Shown one piece after another: positions 11,600-23,110 of a stretch of DNA of 64,000 nucleotides. The position numbers and the translations under genes are program-made. Each line of letters begins with the position of its first letter. The stretch's first letter is position 1. This DNA is from Brachypodium distachyon (Eukaryota; Streptophyta; Magnoliopsida; Poales; Poaceae). The notes under the pieces were generated by a model that saw nothing but the letters and a program-made list of their open reading frames with translations, did no database searches and was not told the origin of the DNA. The stretch covers positions 992,001 to 1,056,000 of the forward strand of contig NC_016134.3 of assembly GCF_000005505.3 (NCBI RefSeq), in the 5' to 3' direction.

Positions 11600-12330
11600 G
11601 AGATATCCGTTGATTCAAGAAATGCTTCGACGATCCCTCCGGTTAGAATGTTCGGAATTGACTCTTCTACGACGCTATGAAATTTCATCACGATCCAACG
11701 GTGAAATCTCTGGCCAATTCCAAAATACCGAGTGTTGTTCGGATTTCTTGAAGCCGTGCGTGATAGTAAGATGTCCACATGTTTCTCACTGATTCGTGCA
11801 ATATTTCAACGATCCCTTTGGTGAGATCGTGCGGAATTTTGTCTACTATTGCAATGTGAAATTTCATCGTGATCCAACGGTGGAATCTTCAGGAAATTTT
11901 GAAACTCCGAGTGTTGTTTGAAATTCTCGCGACTGTGCGGGACAGCAACAACATACTACTTGTTCGCACGTTTCCTGATGCCTCGGGAATAGTTTCGCCA
12001 ATTCCTTCGGTCGGATTGTGCGGAATTGTGTCTGCTACCACAATATGAAATTTCATCGCGATCCAATGTTGAAATCTCCGGAAAACTTCGAAACACCGAG
12101 TGATGTTTGGATTTCTCGTGTCCGCGCGGGACAACACGAACATCTGAGTTGTTCGCCTGTTTCCCGCTGGCTCGGGAAACTTTTCGCTGATCCGTTCGGT
12201 GTGTTTGTGTGAATTTGTGGCTACTACTGTCTCGTGAAATTTCGTGAAGATCCAACAGTGCAATCTCCGGCAAATACGAAAACACCGAGTGCTGTTCGGA
12301 ACCGGGCGGAAAAGAAAAAATGATATATTG
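11600..12330. repeat. Four-copy ~185-bp satellite-like tandem array
   Basis: The motif TGAAATTTC followed by GATCCAAC(G/A) recurs at 11678, 11857, 12046 and 12235, spacing 179, 189 and 189 bp. Each unit also repeats a GATCC(C/G)TT-CGGT...GCGGAATT segment and a CACCGAGTG(C/T)TGTT segment in the same order. The copies are clearly diverged. Unit length is in the nucleosomal range typical of plant satellites, but four units is very short for one. No protein is encoded consistently. Confidence 0.8.
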
Positions 12331-13214
12331 TTTAATGCCCATCATGCCTCTTTTTATGAAGGGGTACGGAGTGATCTGAATCGTCTATGTGTTTTTCGTA
12401 AGAGGAGGGGGGTATATTGAATTAGAGGTGAATACACAAATGTCTAAATATCTCGCTGCTGCAACTTGAGAAGAAGCAAAACCAGTAAAGGCACAAAATG
12501 ATACAGTATGAACCAACGGACAGCAAAGCATACTCGAATCGCTGTCTAGCCCAGCAGAAAGAATTTGAAAAGATTTTCTAAATTCCTTAGGCCCCACTTG
12601 GAAACCTGGTATTCCCTCCGATCCAAATCAGAAGAATTCGAGAGGTCCCACATCTTTGTTTTTTCGACAAAGAGGCGTAGTGTGCTCTTGATATAGTAAA
12701 GGAGAGGTCGATCTGAGATCGACCACAGGAAAGAAGGAAATTCAAAATGGGAACAAGACACAGAAGAGCGAAGAGGAAAACACAAGAAAAGCTCTCATCC
12801 CCTCTACCACCTCGACGCCCGTTGTTCCTTAAAAAGAACAGATAAATGTGGCTAGCTAGACCATAGCTGCATGTGGGAGATCATAGTTGTTTTGGCTTTC
12901 ATTTCGCTTTCTAGATTATAAGCCAACCAAGTGCAAGTTCTTTGTCTGATTGGCTTGCCTTGACTGCTGCTGGACTGCCGATCGGCTTGAGCGTCGAGGG
13001 CTCGATCATTCTCACAGCTCCCCCCCTTCTATGATCGGCAACCGGAATCTCTCTCTCATCACTCTTGGGCTCCTCAATGTAACTTTGTACTATAGCACAC
13101 TTTTGTAACCGTTCAGATATATATAAACGAACAGAACTGTAACTGCGTGACATGTTGCTCTCTCACCGTTGAACAAAATTACAACCCATATACTACAAGG
13201 TTCTCGGCTTCGAA
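12331..13214. other. Intergenic, nothing recognised
   Basis: No gene model, RNA gene or clear transposon boundary could be supported. A few short open frames occur on the minus strand with no domain. Confidence 0.4.
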
Positions 13215-13440
13215 ATATACTGTCAAATTTCAATAGATGTTCGCAGTGGCAAGATCAGTTGGTTCGGACCAAAGATTCATGTAAATCTGCCGTCACGAAA
13301 ATACTTAAAGGTGTCAAACAAATAAACATGTTAACCAAATCACACGGACTAAAAACATGCCATAAATATTATAGATTCAAAAGAAACATAACAACACATA
13401 TGGAGCTGCAGAAAACAGTCGTTTACAGGGAAGACACCTA
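13215..13440. repeat. Segment duplicated from the region at about 7770-7940
   Basis: Both regions share an ordered series of short matches (ATGTTAACCAAATCA-type, GCCATAAATAT, ACACATATGG-CTGCAGAAA, GTTTAC). Each lies just 3' of an F-box copy on the minus strand (copy 1 and copy 2), so the duplicated unit extends beyond the coding exons. Confidence 0.6.
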
Positions 13441-13987
13441 AACAGTCGCTCGAGCGAGCTAAGAAGAATGTCATGATAAGCTCTAAGGAATAAAATAAAT
13501 AACCCAGTGGGCGCACCTCAGCGATTTCCATTAAAGAAACCGCCCCACTGTACAAATAGTTCCATGCGAAAGTAGAAAAGGAAAAAGAACAGACTAAGGG
13601 GTCTGAAACAGGGACTTGTAACTTCTTCCAGCATAGCACGCAGGCCAGCGTGATCATGAAGCTGCCATATAGCGCACCATAAGCTCTAAAGTTTCAAGTC
13701 TCCATATCTTCGTTGTCACCGTGATTCTGTGAAATGATGCCGGCATTTGAACACCAAGTACCCATCTGAAACATGACAAAGGGTCAAACACAGAACTTTG
13801 GGAACTTCCATCAAAAGTCAGATAAAAGCTAGAGTTCTCATTACAAAAAATAGAAAGGCACAAGTACATGCACATGCGACAGCGTGTGATCCTGTCTCGC
13901 TTTAAGATTTGCGCAAGATTTTTTCCCAAGAAAATGGACATCCTCATTTTTCGAATATTAAACGGCTTTGATTGGACATTCTACCCC

Positions 13988-14018
13988 CACTCACTCACTC
14001 ACTCACTCACTCACTCCT
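13988..14018. repeat. (CACT)n microsatellite
   Basis: About seven uninterrupted CACT units, inside the long last intron of F-box copy 2. Confidence 0.9.
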
Positions 14019-14039
14019 AGGAAATAATTGCGAGGAGCA

Positions 14040-14890
14040 GAGCATGATTGCGGGACCGGCGAGGTCCACACTCCCACTGCGCGCGCCTTGCGGCCTCGCC
14101 CGTGTCAAACTACCTGTGCGGCTGCGGGTGAGGACCGCACAGCTTGAACTGGAGCGCCTGTGGGCGACCGGTCCAGGGACGCGAAGAGATAGACCCGCCG
14201 GCAGCCGGCCCCTGCAACTCTGACCATTCCTCCTTCCCCAATTGTCTTTTCAGTGGCCAGTTCATTTCCCCATTTGGATTTGAAAAAGATCAAGAAGAAA
14301 CCAAGGAAAATTAATGAAAAGAAGAAACAAACTCCTCATCTCACCGACTCTTCGTTTGCTTGGTGTTGATGCTTGTGAAACTTTAGCTGAATTGTCAATT
14401 GATACACCGGAGAGGATTTCGAGCTTTGCTCATTGTTGAATCTTTCTTTCCAGATTTTTGGAGAAAGGGCTGAATGAGGCAGGGGAAGCGATCAGGTAAC
14501 AGCGGCCGATTTCCCAAACCCAGATTCCCATTCCAACCCAAGAAAGGCCCTTAGTCCTGAATTCCTGATGTCCAAACACACCCGGATAATGAAGATCCAC
14601 AAGGTAGAAGGTGTAGTAATTCCACGTAAGAAATTCTAAACCAGCAGAGCTCGACGGTGAAGGTGACGAGCGTGCCTGCGAAACCGTGGTGCTCGACGAG
14701 CCTCGTAACGCCGACGATCTTCTTGGGCAGGAGGGCGAAGTTGGCCAGCGTGAAGCACCATGCGACGTCAACCTCGACTCCTCGAGGCGCTCATACTTGG
14801 TGGTCAGAGTCAGCCTGGAGGTCACCGCCGCCGACATCACGAACAAGGCCACCGGCAAGTCGCAGCTGCCACGCCGGCTATTAAGAGAAA
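14040..14890 (-). pseudogene. GC-rich gene fragments in the intron of F-box copy 2
   Basis: Two GC-rich patches (14040-14225 and 14641-14880) sit in otherwise AT-rich intron sequence. The second reads on the minus strand as two protein-like pieces, LPVALFVMSAAVTSRL then, after a frame change, VAWCFTLANFALLPKKIVG ... VEHHGFAGTLVTFTVELCW. The hydrophobic pattern suggests a membrane protein, which I cannot name. This looks like captured gene fragments, as in a Pack-MULE or similar, but no terminal repeats were identified. Confidence 0.35.
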
Positions 14891-16907
14891 CTATTTTCCT
14901 ATTATGGCAGATCTAATCCAAAATTGGAACAAATAACATGAACTACAAACCTATTGGGGAAAGGAACATGAATAGATTAGCATGACCGTAAACCTTTAAC
15001 TGAACCTGTATACAACTTTGTAGCGTACTGAAGATGATATCCATTGTCTGATAGATAGCCTGTAGACATGTTAACTTTATTAATCTAGCATATTTCAAAG
15101 CTAGCAACAGTCAATAGTTCATGTTGGCTAGTATTGTAAGCCACAATACCTCGCATATATCCTTATACTTGTCCATACGAGCATCTAAATCATCAAAATC
15201 CCGCTTCTGCTCCACAAAATTAAGCCGCCGGAGGGACCTTGCCTTCTTGACTCTCATAAAAAAACACTTGTTACAACACTAATTAAAATGCACTTAAACA
15301 TCATTATGTCTTCACTCTTCAAATGATTGTCAATCATTCAAACTAAAAAGTTAAAGAGTATGGTAACTTCTATTTCGATACATAATTAATTACCTGATCT
15401 GGAAAATATGGAATTATTTGACTGATTTTCAAGGATGTTTGCTGACGAGTCACCTCATCCGGTATTCGTGGCAGCAGCAGCTTCAATCTCAGAGCCATAT
15501 TTTGTGAAAATTCCTGTGAGAAGGCAATCAACAATTTGTCAAATCTTCCAGAATAATTAATGCTCGTGAGTCATGAAGGTTAATTACAGTTCCGCCAACA
15601 AACCATTCTCTCGCGCTCCAGTTCATAAATATTGTTCCACATTTCCTCCTTGTTGCGACGCTTGTGCTCCCACGCCTCCCACCTTTTCAATTTCCAGCCC
15701 TCCCGCTGTCTTGGTATACGCACAATGCCAGCCTTCTTGTATTCATCTAAGGATACCAATGACTTCACACAGACGTAGGACTTCATGTTGTCTGGCTTGT
15801 GGGGCCTGAAATCTAACAGCTTCATCACCTTACACAATTTAGTCTCAAAGTCGTCCCCGAGCAACTCATATGAATATAGTTTACAGTCACGGCGTTGCAA
15901 CATGATCTTATCCCTGTGAACCAAATTTGGACCCAGAATGTAATAAGTTGAGTATTGAATATTGTATTTCTGACTCCACCTTTGCCCCGTCTTGTCGTCA
16001 AGTGTCCAGATCAGCAGCTTACCATGAAGCCTTCTGGTCAAATAATGACTGGATTGAATAGTTACCAAGCAAATCTTCCTATCTATCTCTCTGATCCAGA
16101 ATATAGAGGACCGCCATGTGCACAATCTTCGAGTGTTGCTGGCAGTTGTATCCGTTTAAAACTTTCGTCACCGAGATCGAAGGACATAACAGCATACATC
16201 CAGCTAGCTATCATATCTTCAGTCAGCCAATATATTGTTCCATCAAGATTGACCACTCCAGAATTTCTCACACATGTCAAGCTTAGAGCTTCTGGAGTCC
16301 TAATATCTTTCCAGCTCTCATCACCAAGCGTGTAAACTTGAATGATACTGAATTTGTCGTTATTTTGGCTGTGACCCTCAATGGAATCACCAAGGAAATG
16401 TGCAACCTTATATCGTTTTGTCACCGGGTGAAATCCAAAGCTGTATAGAGAGAAGTGATCACCTTTCAAGTTCTTGATAGGTTTCTCAAGATGCAGGCAT
16501 TGACCAGTAGCAAAGTTAGCTATTTTGATAGTTGACATCTTTGTGTATAACCCAAGAAGCCCATTGCATGAACCAAAAAGGAAATCATCAGGCCCAATCA
16601 CTGGCACTGCATGTGTCGAATGTGACCAGTCTTCATCAATCAGGATAGCATCACTAGGGTAGGGATTGCATGAAACCGACTCTTGCAGAAAAAATAGGAG
16701 GGCATATCAGGGCGCGTGCTGGAGGTGCGATGTGACAAACCGGGGATCGCGGATGAATTTTTTTCATTGCTTGCAGACACCAGTGCACGTCAACAGAGTG
16801 CTCACTGGAAGCCTAAAAAATACCTCCTCGATTAGATCGCTCGGGGGGCAGTTTATGACGCATTCCTCCTTTTGGCGCTTATTTGATTCTGCTTCCTCTG
16901 TGACCAT

Positions 16908-17389
16908 AGTAACCACAATCTAGCCTGCCAAGGCAGTCTAGGTACAGAATCCTGCTGCGAATTGAAGACACATTACAAATATTGCAGTCAGGCAAAGTAC
17001 TCAAAACCTATAAGCAAGTTTAACTCACTGCAAAGTTTTATCTTTACTCACTGAAAGATGTCAATCGGTTGGCACGGTACAAAAGAGTTGCTAGAGGAAG
17101 GAATCAATGATCTCTCAATACATATGCCCGGACCCGGAGCAAACATCCTCCATTTTTACCGGTAACCTTCTCGTTTTAACCAATCTACAGACAAAACAGA
17201 TACTCCTACCCAATAGATATCTAGGCATCAGGCGGTCGTCTGAACTATAGAAGACCAACGGCACGCACAAACCACAATTAAAACCCTAGCCTCCATTACT
17301 ACGGGTGGAGGAGAAGAAATCAACCAACAATGAGAAGGGGGAGACAGATTACCCCTGGGCGAAAGGGGCGTCGAATGGGACTCACGAGC
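16908..17389. other. Upstream region of F-box copy 2 (probable 5' UTR intron)
   Basis: No coding sequence is seen. Given the donor GTGAGTCC at about 17379-17386 on the minus strand, much of this interval may be a 5' UTR intron of copy 2. Confidence 0.35.
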
Positions 17390-17640
17390 ACGATCAGACG
17401 AGGTCCGCCGCCGGCGCCGCCATGTGAGGGCAGAGAGCTCTCGTCACCCCAGCAGGTCCTTTTTTTTTTGACCAGTTCTCCCCACGACCCCACCGTGGTC
17501 TGCTCTTCCTCGGTGCCCCGGAAGTAGAAGAAGAAAGGAAATGGGTGCTGGGCTGCTGGGGCAGCGAGAGGCGGAATGGGTCACTGTCATCCACGGAGGC
17601 CCAGCACAGCCCATCTAGCCCAGTTGGGCCTTGCTACGGA
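17387..17640 (-). promoter_or_regulatory. Probable promoter and 5' UTR exon of F-box copy 2
   Basis: On the minus strand a GC-rich leader runs to a good donor (GTGAGTCC). It contains a short ATG frame, MAAPAADLV-stop, that would act as an upstream ORF. Upstream are GGCCCA at 17598-17603 and TGGGCC at 17625-17630, site II-like elements. The gene itself is now broken, so this may be a residual promoter. Confidence 0.4.
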
Positions 17641-18187
17641 AATAAGCGTCTAGAAACATCTGGAATCCCGAGTGAACATAGGCATATGCGGTATCCTCGT
17701 TGTTCTTGTTTTCTACTAGTAACAGGAAATAAGAGGCACAATGTTTTATCAAGTTTCGAGATGAAACGAAACAAAAGAAACTGGAAATTTTGTAACGGCT
17801 GGTGGCAACGTTATTCTATGCTACTCACAATATTCTTTGTTTTAGATCTGCATGCTTATTACTTAGTCTAATAGACCAATATATCATCCCTCTTAGAACT
17901 ACTTTTATTTTCCATTCGAGTAAGACTTGGCCGGGTTCCGCTGTCAACAAGGTTCAACAAGAACAAACCCAGATTCAACAAGGTTCAAGAACTCGCGCAG
18001 TTTAAGCCTTTAAGGTAAGTTTAGAGAAGTTTGCTAAGTATTACAGATGATTCTCAGGATCACCGAATGATGCAAATTAAAAGCAACTCGGAATCCACTC
18101 CCGTAAGAGCAGATCATCAGATGTTGATGTCGTCCTCATCATCAGCTTGATCCTCTCTCGAAGCTGCTTCAATCCTTATGGTGTCCG
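17641..18187. other. Intergenic between F-box copies 2 and 3
   Basis: No gene is seen. A short (GGTTCAACAAGA)-type imperfect repeat occurs at about 17945-17990. The 3' UTR of F-box copy 3 probably lies in 18000-18187. Confidence 0.4.
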
Positions 18188-20986
18188 TCACTCCATGAGA
18201 TCATTATGAGCCTCTTTCCTTAGCCGTGAAACGCCTGCCCTTAGCGCCTCCCCATCGCTCCCTGACTGCAGCCCTTCCTAGTAGTTCATAAACGAACAAG
18301 CATAACAGATTATCTCTCAGAAGTAGATTTAATCAACTTCTTCTCAAAGCAAGCCCTTTTACAAAGTTTCCACATAGACCAAGCAAAGTAATACTCTCTC
18401 CGTCCAACAAAAGATGTCTCAAGTTTGTCAAAATTTGAATGTATCTAGACATGACTTATTTTATAGATGCATTCAAATTTAGTCAAAGTTGAGACATCCT
18501 TTGTTGGACGGAGGAAGTACTTCGATTCTCAATTAGCACAACCTATGCTTGGCATGTATGAATTATTTCAGCAAGCACCAACTGGAAATGCATACAAGGC
18601 CTTGCATTTTGGGTTTGCAAGATGAGACAAAGTAACTAATATATTGGGAGACTGGTTATGCTCGTTGTTAGAATAAAAAGGACAACATAAATGTTTTTTA
18701 CTTCATGTGCTCAAACCTTAATGAATAAATAAATTAAATTTCTATCGGATGTAAAATATGTGGGCTGCGAGATTAAGAGCACGGATGAGTTCAATAATGT
18801 TAAGGTAACAAAGTATTCCAATAAATAAAGCTTCACAATTAGCAAAAAGTAACATAGAGTACAAGCAAATACACAAGATCATGTTTGACATGGAAAACAA
18901 CCACATGTTTGTGGGGAAGTCGTTCATTTATATTAATACAGAGAACACAGCTAACTGCTTAATTATTCCTCTAGATAAGTTAACTGGCTTAGTTATTACA
19001 GCAAATGAGACCAGTAGGCCACATCAGAAGAAGCGAGTAACAAGAACTAGCAGCTTGCTTCAGCAAACATGAATAAGTTAGAACCCATGCAAAGTTTACC
19101 TGATCCGACAAAGGACTTGTTAATAAACTATGGATCTTATCATGCAGCTGCTTCATGGCCTATGGGAAGGTCAACTTTGTCAACTTTGGCATATTTCAAC
19201 AACACTAGTAAATTATGCTAGGCTTGCTAGCTAGCTAGTTATAAATGTAGCGCACTGTACCTTCATCATCTCCATCATCCTACTTGAACGAGCCATTAAG
19301 TTCTCCTTCTCCTGTTTTTGCTCCAGGAAATTAAGCCGCCGGAGGGACCTTGGCTGTAGAACACTTCCAAGACATTTGTTACCAGCACACTTAAAATATG
19401 TTTTGAACTAAAAAATGCAAAAAGTGTGGAAGCAACCACTTTCAGTAGACAATATATTACTTGATTTGGATTGTCACTCTTATGCTGCAACACCTGTTTG
19501 ATTTCCACGCGTAAATGTCGTGCTGCGTCGTGTCTCTTCTGCTGCAAAAGCTCGTATATTTTACCCATTTTTTCCTGCATTCCCTACAAAATGCCAAGTC
19601 CAAAGTTATGTCAAATCTTCAAAAATAATTAATATTCATCAAGGCTAATTAACAATTTGGCCAACATACAAGTAAGTCATGCTCAAATTTGTGGACGCGG
19701 CACCCCATAACCTCGACCTTGCGAAGCTGATCCTCCCATGCCTCCCACTTCTTCGATTCCCAGCCTGCCCGCTGTTTTGGCGTACGCACAATGCCAGCCT
19801 TCTTGTATGCATCTAAATTTACAAGTGACTTCACACACATGTAGGATTGCATGTGGCGCAGCTTATGGGGGTTGAAATCTAACAGCTTTGTCATCTTACT
19901 CTCGTTAATCTCAAAGTTCTCACGAAGTAACTCGGATGACCATACACTACAGTCGGTAAGTTGTGCCATGAACCTATCCTTGTGAACAAAATGTGGACCC
20001 GGTATGTAATTTGGTGGGTTCTGAATACTGTACTTCTTGCTCCACCTTTGCTCCAATATGTTGTCTAGTGTCCAAATCTGCAGCTCGCCAACAAGAAATC
20101 TGACATCAAAACTAGCACTTTGAGCAGTTATTATACATATTTTGTCATCTATATCTCTGATCCAGAACTCACGAGGACCATATTGAATATATGCACGATC
20201 CTCACGTTCTTCTGGCAGTTGTATCATTGAAAAACATTCTTCCTTGAGATCAAAGGAGATAACTGCATGCTGCCAGCTAGCTGTCATTTGTTCAGTTAGC
20301 CAAAACATTTTGCCATCAACATTGACTACTCCAGAGTTTCTCACTATGTCCAAGCTTAGGATTTCTGGAGTTGGGATATCTCTCCATTTCTCATCACCAA
20401 GTGTGTAAACTTGAATGACGCTGAATCTGTGCTTATTACGGGGGTGAGCCTCCGCGTCCGCGCAATCACCAAGGAAGTGCGTAATCTTGTACTCTTCTGT
20501 CACTGGGTGAAATCCAAAGTTGTAGAAAGAGAAGTGATCGCCTCTCATATTCTTTACAGGTTTCTCCAGATGTAGGCATTCACCAGTTGCAAGGTTGGCT
20601 ATTTTGATAGTCGATGTCTTTGTGTATAATCCAAGAAGCCCATTACATGAACCAAAAAGGAAATCATCAGGCCCAATAACCGGCACTGCATATGTCGATG
20701 GTGACCAGGCTTCGTCAATCAGGATAGCATCACTAGGGTAGAGCTTGCCTAAAGCCAACTCTTGTGGGAAGAATAGAAGGGCGTAACGGGGTGCATGCTG
20801 GAGGTGTGCTGTGACAAACTGGGGATCTCGGATGAAGTGGTACCAGTGCTTGCACACAATAAAGCATGTTACCAAAGTGCTCACTGGAAGCTTCAAAAAT
20901 ACCCGCTCCATGAGATCTCTTGGGAGACAGTTTATGATGCAATCCTCATTTTTTTGCTTCTTTGATTTGGTCTCCTCAGGAACCAT
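18188..20986 (-). CDS. F-box protein, copy 3 (open reading frame, five exons)
   Basis: Model: exons 20986-19670, 19583-19461, 19353-19261, 19159-19100 and 18277-18188, all phase 0, with donors GTATGT, GTAATA, GTACAG and GTAAAC, giving 560 residues. The ATG at 20986 (MVPEETKSKKQK) is preferred because the same start is kept in all three paralogues. An F-box lies at about residues 16-62 (INCLPRDLMERVFLKLPVST...CKHWYHFIRDP). It is followed by an F-box-associated region with grass motifs (GSCNGLLGLY, FGFHPVTEEYKITHFLGD, IQVYTLGDEKWRDI, YMCVKSLVNLDAYKK). The short tail exons are rich in charged residues (RRLNFLEQKQEKENL) and may form a helix. F-box proteins bind SKP1 and recruit substrates to SCF ubiquitin ligases; this substrate is unknown. 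It is the only one of the three tandem copies without a lesion. The terminal exon is the least certain part. Confidence 0.8.
18392..18520. repeat. Stowaway-type MITE in the last intron of F-box copy 3
   Basis: The ends TACTCTCTCCGTCCAACAAA and TTTGTTGGACGGAGGAAGTA are inverted repeats, with the arms extending inward (GATGTCTCAAGTTTG / CAAAGTTGAGACATC). About 129 bp with TA at each end. It is the same subfamily as the elements at 24464 and 42253. Confidence 0.85.
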
Positions 20987-21699
20987 TGTAAGCACGCGAT
21001 GATGAGACCGTTGACCTACCAAGTCCATCTGCAAGCATAAAGTTGAATAAATGTTGATAGGCATATACTGCATGCATAGAGACCAAGGTTCACATAATTT
21101 GTGTTGGCAAAGAAACATCACGAAACTTACTTCTACGCATGTTTGTCTCGCTTTAAATTTTGTGTACCAAATAATGTGCAAAGGAAGAAGCAAATGGCAT
21201 CTCAAAATTTCTGCCGTGTCCAAAACATTGATGAAAAAAACAACTAAGGTCACTTCTTTTTTACACTTCTTTTTAGAGGATATGAAAATAACTTCTCCTG
21301 ACTACAAATTTTTTAATTCGCTCTTATCACGACGTAAAAAAAATCTCTAATGTTAACATATGCCTCACTCATGGAGGTCTGGAGGAGGAAGAGATCCAAA
21401 CCATGGGTTCACAAAGTTAGAAAAAAAAACTTATACAAATGGAACATATGAAAATGAGAGACAAAACATTACCACTGCCTTGGCAACATGGCCTATTCAA
21501 GAACACATTTACACACACGAAGGTTAAAAAAAAAAAATTCTCAACCAACTCCACATTATATTAAGCACTCTAAGTCATTACATGCATCAAGCCGGCAGGG
21601 GAGCAATAGGTTGTCCTCCCTCCTCAGGTGGCTGGCCGCCTGGCTGAAGCAATAATGGGCTTGTGAGTGAGGATGGTGGAGAGAGGAGGTGGTGACTAG
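20987..21699. other. Upstream region of F-box copy 3
   Basis: No coding sequence. The frame of exon 1 stays open upstream to about 21253 but the paralogues do not support a longer protein. The promoter is expected here; no motif stands out. Confidence 0.35.
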
Positions 21700-21861
21700 T
21701 AGAGGTGCAAAAAGTTGACCCTGAGGGTACCCTTCAACCCTCTTTAAATCAAACAAATGAAATACTTTTTCAAGAAGTGATGTGATTTTAAAATTTTAGT
21801 TTATTTGTTTGAACTAAAGAGGGTTAGACGGTACTCTGAGGGTCAACATTTTGCATATCTA
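21700..21861. mobile_element. hAT-like MITE with perfect 8-bp target duplication
   Basis: A 162-bp element starts TAGAGGTGCAAAAAGTTGAC and ends, read inverted, TAGATATGCAAAATGTTGAC. The inverted arms continue for about 60 bp (CCCTGAGGGTAC..., CAACCCTCTTTA, CAAACAAAT). GTGACTAG flanks it exactly on both sides (21692-21699 and 21862-21869). An 8-bp duplication is the hallmark of hAT transposases. There is no coding capacity, so it is non-autonomous. Confidence 0.85.
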
Positions 21862-21869
21862 GTGACTAG

Positions 21870-22755
21870 CATGCTAACGGAGAAAAATACGACGTGAGAC
21901 ATCCAAATTTATCACCACATCAATCATGAAACGCTGGTATCATGGCTGACCGTCTTTTACCCGGCAGCTGATTGGATGAGAGGCATGACACGGGAGCAGC
22001 TTTTGTAAAGCGTGGAATCTTTTCTTTATGCGGCAAAGTATCAAGTCTGGTGTGGCCGCTTGCTTTCTATTTGTTTCTACCGAAGTAGAGTGTTTGGGTA
22101 TAGTAGGGTGGATTTGGGTGTATTGGTTCCCTCCTGGATACTCACATGTATCTCCTTTGGCTGCTCCTTTTGTATTAAAAGAACCTAACCTATGTAGCAT
22201 GTGGTTTCGTTAATAAAATTGGAAGGATTTTTCTCTCTTTGATAAAAAAAAACATGAAACCGTGTGTTCCATGTTTCACTTGGAGACTTGGAGGTGTATC
22301 ATCTACAAGACAAAAATGGCATGCCACTACATAGAAACTGCAACAAAATACAATAACCTCCTCAAATCCTACCTCTGCCTCACTTTTCTTCCAATTCTGG
22401 ATGGCTAGAGGTCGGGACCCCTCTTGAAGTTATCAGTCACCACCTGCAAGCACAACTACCATGTCATGATCCAAGCTAGGATGGGCTAATGGGATCCAAC
22501 ACTGGGAGCAAAGCTGACCCTCTTGAAGGCGAGCCTCGGCGAGGTTGGCGACCACGGGGATGGAGCTTGCAGAGGGGTTCGAAGAGGACCGCGTTAGCCG
22601 CCGAAACATTTGCTCTCTAGGGAAGATGCAACTATGCTGTTTCCATGGTCCCTCTCTGGTGGCAAGGTTGGGCTGCGTGTCCATGGGCCTCGATGCCAGC
22701 AAGGCTGTCTTGTAGTGCTCTATCTAGAGCGGTGATACCGCCTAGGGGAAGGGGG
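21870..22755. other. Intergenic, nothing recognised
   Basis: Short open frames only. No domain, RNA gene or repeat boundary was identified. Confidence 0.4.
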
Positions 22756-22759
22756 TGAG

Positions 22760-22945
22760 AGAGAGGGGACACATAGAGAGAGAGAGAGACCGAGGAAAGG
22801 GACAAAATACAAAAAGAAAAATTGGTCAAGATGGACCGAGGAAGAGATAAGCGGTGTGGTATTGTGATTCCAGTGGTGGAGCCCACTACTAGAAGCGTAC
22901 AAAGGCGTCAGATGTTAGATATCTGACTCCATACTTTGAAGTGTT

Positions 22946-22980
<35 letters not shown>

Positions 22981-23110
22981 TGAGGAAATTAGGTATGGCA
23001 CACAAGACAAAGTGATCCAGAGATGGACCGAGTAAGAGATAAGTGATGCGATAAACATGATTTTCGTGGTGCAGCCCACTACCAGAAGCATCAAGAGGTG
23101 TGAACACTTC
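22760..23110. repeat. ~200-bp tandem duplication containing (GA)n
   Basis: The sequence ATGGACCGAG(G/T)AAGAGATAAG at 22831 recurs at 23033. It is followed in both units by TGGT(G)GAGCCCACTAC-AGAAGC-type sequence and preceded in both by a GAGAGA run (22774-22790; 22948-22976). The units are clearly diverged outside these blocks. Confidence 0.7.

Larger units (their letters stand above)
13694..16907 (-). pseudogene. F-box gene copy 2, degenerate in exon 1 only
   Basis: It starts at the ATG at 16907 (MVTEEAESNKRQKEE). The F-box is readable (INCPPSDLIEEVFFRLPVST) but has TGA after VCKQ, where copy 3 has TGG (W), and a second TGA after LQHAP, where an Arg codon is expected. At about 16107 one base is missing (CTATATTCTGG against CGTGAGTTCTGG in copy 3), so the frame shifts; the second half is open again in the other phase (15580-16125). 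Downstream exons look intact: about 15400-15514 (FSQNMALRLKLLLP), about 15170-15242 (RSLRRLNFVEQKRD), 15059-15006 (AIYQTMDII), and a terminal exon 13765-13694 ending GDNEDMET-stop. Lesions confined to exon 1 suggest recent decay. Confidence 0.8.
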
